Source: UMGS1851 sp900555605 (GTDB lineage: Bacteria > Bacillota > Clostridia > UBA1212 > UBA1255). From it: a stretch of 17,795 nt of DNA. The notes beneath the pieces were generated by a model. It did not search any database. It was given only the letters and a program-made list of their open reading frames with translations, and was not told the DNA's origin. Both the position numbers and the translations under genes were made by a program. The stretch lies in NCBI GenBank assembly GCA_902472555.1, contig CABROF010000048.1, forward strand, positions 1-17,795. Reading direction: 5' to 3'. Shown piece after piece: positions 15,246 to 17,795 of this stretch (within the stretch, counting starts at the first letter, position 1; each line of letters opens with the position of its first letter).

Positions 15246-16535
15246 TCACGATAGCACCTGTTTTCTGTAGCTGCGTGAGAAAGCCAGCAGCTGCGGTTTT
15301 TCTTTTAATAGGTCGTAATCCGTTGCGGAAAGCGGAGTCCGGCTGCGGATCAGGCTGGTATAAATGCCTGCCCTGCCGATATCGCCGATGAGCATATAGC
15401 CTGTTAAGAGGCCGTTCCGGGAGGTAAGCCTTTTATAGTTGGTACCGTTTACAGATACATACTCATCGGCCCCGCCGCCTGTCTGCGCAGGGGAGTTTCC
15501 GCCTGCGGAGTTTGGGCTGAGGCAGCTTCCGGCAGTGACAATATGCAAACCGAAGAAGCCGATGGCATTCATCGGGATTGCGTTATCAAAGGCTGCTTCC
15601 GTGGCATCTGCATCCGGACAGGCCATATTTACTCCGGCGCAGAAGCCCTGCATATATGCGTTGGGGAGCAGTGCCATTATTTTACTTTGATTAGAAGAGA
15701 TATCCGTGTATTGCGTGCAGTCGCCTGCGCTGAATATATCCGGAACATTCGTTCTGCTGCGGGCATCCACCAGAATTCCCCGGTCAACCGCACAGCCTGC
15801 TGCCGTGCCGAGGGATGTATTGGGCCGCACGCCTACGGCTAATACCAGTACGTCAAATGCTGTTTCCGCTCCGCTTGTAAAAAATGCGGTTCCTGCTGCA
15901 AAGCGGGAAATGCTGTCTGCCAGCCGAAACCGGATGCCGTTTGCCTCTAAATGTGTCCGGACGATTTCCGCCCCCTCCCGATCAAGAATGCTCGGCAGCA
16001 CACGATCGGCTAAATCCGTGACCTCAATCTGCTTTACCATATGCGCAATTCCCTCTGCACATTTTAACCCGATCAGTCCGGCACCGACGATCAGCACCCT
16101 GCTGTCCGGCGTCAATACCTGTTTCAGCTGCAGCGCATCATCGAGAGACATAAAAGTAAATTTCTTTTCCACACTGTCAAGACCCTCCATCGGAGGTACA
16201 AACGGGTTTGAGCCTGCGGCAATGAGCAGCTGATCATATGCAATCTGCTGATCTGCGCAGAGTACCTTTTTATTTTTTACATCAATCCGTTCTGCTGTCA
16301 CGCCCAGGAGCGCCGTGCAGTTCATATCCTGATAGAAGCTGTCGGGACGGTATTTCATCCGCTGCATATCTGTTTTTCCTAAAAGCAGATATGAGATCAG
16401 AGGACGGGAATAGATATGGTACGGCTCTCGGGAGATGATGGTAATCGTGCCGTCTTTATCGTATTTCCGTATTCCCTCCACACAGCCGGCCGCAGCGGCT
16501 GAATTTCCGATGATTACATATTTTTTTTGTTTCAT
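15246..16535 (-). CDS. FAD/NAD(P)-binding oxidoreductase (glutamate synthase-associated)
   Basis: A 429-residue pyridine-nucleotide-disulfide-reductase-fold flavoprotein of the NirB/rubredoxin-reductase type. It has an N-terminal FAD Rossmann motif at YVIIGNSAAAAGCVEGI, an NAD(P)-binding motif VLIVGAGLIGLKCAEGI near residue 146, and the FAD-binding FSAGDCTQY block near 270. No redox-active CxxxxC pair is seen in the FAD domain, so it is not a dithiol reductase. With the ferredoxin gene 89 bases upstream and glutamate synthase subunits on both sides, it most likely feeds NAD(P)H electrons into the synthase, replacing GltD. The coenzyme cannot be read safely. ATG 16535 has GGAG five bases upstream. 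A Gly/Ala-rich stretch near residue 345-355 (SAGGNSPAQTGGGAD) looks like a flexible insertion. Confidence 0.88.
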   Translation of the reverse strand: MKQKKYVIIGNSAAAAGCVEGIRKYDKDGTITIISREPYHIYSRPLISYLLLGKTDMQRMKYRPDSFYQDMNCTALLGVTAERIDVKNKKVLCADQQIAYDQLLIAAGSNPFVPPMEGLDSVEKKFTFMSLDDALQLKQVLTPDSRVLIVGAGLIGLKCAEGIAHMVKQIEVTDLADRVLPSILDREGAEIVRTHLEANGIRFRLADSISRFAAGTAFFTSGAETAFDVLVLAVGVRPNTSLGTAAGCAVDRGILVDARSRTNVPDIFSAGDCTQYTDISSNQSKIMALLPNAYMQGFCAGVNMACPDADATEAAFDNAIPMNAIGFFGLHIVTAGSCLSPNSAGGNSPAQTGGGADEYVSVNGTNYKRLTSRNGLLTGYMLIGDIGRAGIYTSLIRSRTPLSATDYDLLKEKPQLLAFSRSYRKQVLS

Positions 16536-16624
16536 ATTGCTCCATATCCTTTCGCAGGTTCCTGTGTAAAATCTGTTTTTTGCGCTGCCGTTTTGGCCCT
16601 TGCGCGGGTGAGGGCGGCTTTTCT

Positions 16625-17059
16625 TTATGCCTCACGCTCCTCGAATACGATGGCGCGGTTTGGACATCCCTTCACACAGGCGGGCATTCCGTCATCACGC
16701 TGATAACACAGCTCGCATTTTTGTACAGCGCCGTGATCCGAAGGCATAACCGCACCGTACGGGCAGACTAAAATACAAGTATAGCAGCCGACGCATTTTT
16801 CGCTGTCGATATGAATGATTCCGTCCTTTTTTGTCAGTGCTCCGGTGATACAGCTTTTGACACAAATGGGATCGCCGCAATGCCTGCAGGAAACGGCGAA
16901 GCAAATACTACCGCCGCCCTCCACCCGGATGCGCGGATTGATTTTCACATTTTTAAGCGCCTTCACCATATCATCCTTGCCGGAATTGGCAAATGCACAA
17001 TGATATTCACACAAATGACATCCGAGGCACCATTCCTCATTCACGTAAACCCGTTTCAT
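16625..17059 (-). CDS. 4Fe-4S polyferredoxin (HycB-like), four clusters
   Basis: A 144-residue electron carrier. It has 17 Cys, 16 of which form four [4Fe-4S] motifs: C11-C21 (CLGCHLCEYHC), C53-C70 (CFAVSCRHCGDPICVKSC), C89-C99 (CVGCYTCILVC) and C115-C132 (CELC plus CVKGC). The spacing is that of HycB/DMSO-reductase-B-type iron-sulfur subunits. It likely moves electrons between the neighbouring flavoprotein and the FMN subunit of glutamate synthase. I start it at the ATG 17059, preceded by GGGAGGAGATTT. The reading frame stays open upstream to 17248 but only through the repeat array, so that extension is not protein. The product is well supported; its partner is inferred from context. Confidence 0.93.
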   Translation of the reverse strand: MKRVYVNEEWCLGCHLCEYHCAFANSGKDDMVKALKNVKINPRIRVEGGGSICFAVSCRHCGDPICVKSCITGALTKKDGIIHIDSEKCVGCYTCILVCPYGAVMPSDHGAVQKCELCYQRDDGMPACVKGCPNRAIVFEEREA

Positions 17060-17104
17060 AAATCTCCTCCCATCGCTATAGAAGCCCAAAAAACAACCGC
17101 TCTC

Positions 17105-17339
17105 CAACAAGAAAAAATTACGATCTGCAGGGTCCCGCCCAGCAGATGACGGAAATGATTCCGTCAAGTAATCCAACCGCTTTCCCAGCAAGAAAAAATT
17201 ACGGTCTGCAGGGTACAACCCAGCAGATGACGGAAATGATTCCGTCAAAAAACCAACTTGCGTACCAACAAGAAAAAATTACGATCTGCAGGGCCCTGCC
17301 CTGCAGATGACGGAATTAATTCCGTCAAGTAATTTTTTC
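17105..17339. repeat. Tandem array of three structured ~80-bp repeats
   Basis: Three units start with CAACAAG/CAGCAAG plus GAAAAAATTAC at 17111, 17192 and 17272, a period of 81 then 80 bases. The 55-base cores (17111-17165, 17192-17246, 17272-17326) differ at only four (copies 1 and 2) and five (copies 1 and 3) positions. Each holds a hairpin built on ATCTGC/GCAGAT with GGG/CCC inside, then a GACGGAA/TTCCGTC hairpin. The spacers between cores are less conserved but share CCAAC and CAACAAG pieces. On the minus (gene) strand each ATCTGC hairpin is followed by CGTAATTTTTTC, giving a terminator-like layout. The array fills most of the gap between the synthase subunit and the ferredoxin. It is too long and too similar in its spacers to be a CRISPR. 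Confidence 0.85.
17272..17339. repeat. Full palindromic copy with 11-bp terminal inverted repeats
   Basis: This is the third unit and the most complete. GAAAAAATTAC (17272-17282) is perfectly complementary to GTAATTTTTTC (17329-17339). Inside are a ten-pair hairpin ATCTGCAGGG/CCCTGCAGAT (17284-17308, loop of five) and a fully self-complementary GACGGAATTAATTCCGTC (17309-17326). The whole unit can fold as a three-way junction. The other two copies have an A-A mismatch in the first hairpin, a four-base loop in the second and an incomplete right-hand terminal arm. Confidence 0.8.
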
Positions 17340-17340
17340 C

Positions 17341-17379
17341 GCGTGACCGCGTGACCGCTTTGCGGTCACGCGGTCACGC
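17341..17379. repeat. Perfect 18-bp inverted repeat containing the synthase stop codon
   Basis: GCGTGACCGCGTGACCGC (17341-17358), a TTT loop (17359-17361) and its exact reverse complement (17362-17379). Each arm is itself a doubled eight-base word (GCGTGACC twice). The TGA stop of the glutamate synthase subunit (17376-17374 on the minus strand) lies in the right-hand arm. The stem is followed on the minus strand by GGAAAAAATTAC, not a T tract. It should be a very stable RNA hairpin at the 3' end of the synthase coding region. Confidence 0.9.
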
Positions 17380-17795
17380 TTCGCCGGCATGCTTAATCCC
17401 TAAAATAGCAAGCTCTTTTTCATTCAGCCCCAGACCGCGCAGCATAAGACGATTGCCGCGCAGGGCCTCGATAGAGTTCAGCCCCATGCCGCCCATCATT
17501 TCTTTGATTTCGTGGGTCCAGGCAGTAATCAGGTTCACCAGCCTCTGGGCGCCGATATCCGGATTAAGCCTTTTTACAAGCTCCGGCCGCTGCGTAGCAA
17601 TCCCCCAATTACATCTGCCGGAGTGACAATTCCGGCAGACATGACACCCCAAAGCGATCAGTGCGCCGGTGGCGATATAGACTGCATCTGCGCCCAAGGC
17701 GATGGCTTTTACGATATCCGCGCTGCTGCGGATGCTGCCGCCCGCGACAATAGAAACCTGATTGCGGATGCCCTCCTGCCTGAGGCGGGTATCCA
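17374..17795 (-). CDS. gltB: Glutamate synthase FMN/Fe-S subunit, C-terminal part (partial)
   Basis: The last 139 codons of a gene whose 5' part lies beyond the right edge. The visible protein starts in the FMN phosphate-binding region, with VAGGSIRSSADIVKAIALGADAVYIATGALIALGC in pieces. The three Cys of GCHVCRNCHSGRC have the C-x5-C-x4-C spacing of the [3Fe-4S] site in glutamate synthase, and GIATQRPEL follows. This is the synthase domain that converts 2-oxoglutarate plus tunnelled ammonia to glutamate using electrons from FMN. The end of the protein (GLNEKELAILGIKHAGEA) is typical and not truncated. The stop codon is inside an 18-bp hairpin arm. The class-II glutaminase domain is not encoded in the visible part, and in split systems it is a separate gene. 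Confidence 0.9.
   Translation of the reverse strand, partial: DTRLRQEGIRNQVSIVAGGSIRSSADIVKAIALGADAVYIATGALIALGCHVCRNCHSGRCNWGIATQRPELVKRLNPDIGAQRLVNLITAWTHEIKEMMGGMGLNSIEALRGNRLMLRGLGLNEKELAILGIKHAGEA

Noticed and set aside
17060..17248. N-terminal extension of the ferredoxin frame through two repeat copies, giving a peptide with a repeated TESFPSSAG and ADRNFFLL pattern.
   Set aside because: The peptide repeat arises because two copies are 81 bases apart, a multiple of three. The ferredoxin ATG at 17059 has a strong ribosome-binding site and homologous start.
17105..17339. CRISPR array.
   Set aside because: Only three units, the repeat core is 55 bases and structured, and the short spacers are partly similar to each other; no cas genes are nearby.
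17105..17339. ANTAR two-hexaloop target in the repeat units.
   Set aside because: On the gene strand the second hairpin would have loop ATCATT (or a tetraloop), which lacks the G at position four; the A1/G4 pattern appears only on the opposite strand and not in the third copy.

Overview
The window looks like a chromosomal segment of an anaerobic Gram-positive bacterium of the Clostridia (Bacillota). The evidence is gene content: a FeoB-associated Cys-rich membrane protein, the paired M16 proteins YmfF/YmfH next to ribF, an ANTAR protein next to glnA, and a glutamate synthase split into separate subunit genes with its own polyferredoxin. Ribosome-binding sites are mostly strong AGGAGG-type sites. 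I cannot place it below class level from this sequence alone.

The layout is two convergent blocks. The plus-strand block (about 61-10653) opens with ferrous iron uptake: feoA, feoB and a small Cys-rich membrane protein. A membrane-anchored purple-acid-phosphatase-like phosphoesterase follows. Next comes a tightly spaced housekeeping and envelope run: ribF (FMN/FAD synthesis), ymfF and ymfH (an inactive and an active M16 peptidase homologue), lgt (lipoprotein lipidation), rodA/ftsW-type SEDS glycosyltransferase and a DUF218/YdcF-like membrane protein. The lgt and rodA frames overlap and the rodA start is unclear.

The minus-strand block (17795 down to 10740) is a nitrogen-assimilation cluster. 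In transcription order it has the 3' end of the FMN/Fe-S glutamate synthase subunit, a 314-base gap, a four-cluster ferredoxin, an FAD/NAD(P) oxidoreductase, the GXGXG-domain glutamate synthase subunit, glutamine synthetase, an ANTAR antiterminator-type regulator, and CTP synthase (a glutamine consumer). The logical scheme is GS-GOGAT: glutamine synthetase makes glutamine, and the split glutamate synthase converts glutamine plus 2-oxoglutarate to glutamate using electrons passed from the oxidoreductase through the ferredoxin. The class-II glutaminase subunit is not in the window and probably lies beyond its right edge. glnA has a recognisable extended -10 promoter of its own inside the cluster.

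The most unusual structure is the gap between the glutamate synthase subunit and the ferredoxin (17060-17373). It holds a perfect 18-bp inverted repeat that contains the synthase stop codon, followed by three tandem copies of an approximately 80-bp unit. Each unit has two hairpins and, read on the gene strand, a T6 tract. The copy nearest the synthase gene also has 11-bp terminal inverted repeats that could close a three-way junction. This is either a tandem dispersed palindromic element or a regulatory RNA region inside the operon. Other points worth attention are a Lys in place of the catalytic-motif His in the phosphoesterase (GNKD for GNHD/E), an ANTAR protein whose receiver-like domain lacks the phospho-acceptor Asp, and a possible CTG start for rodA.
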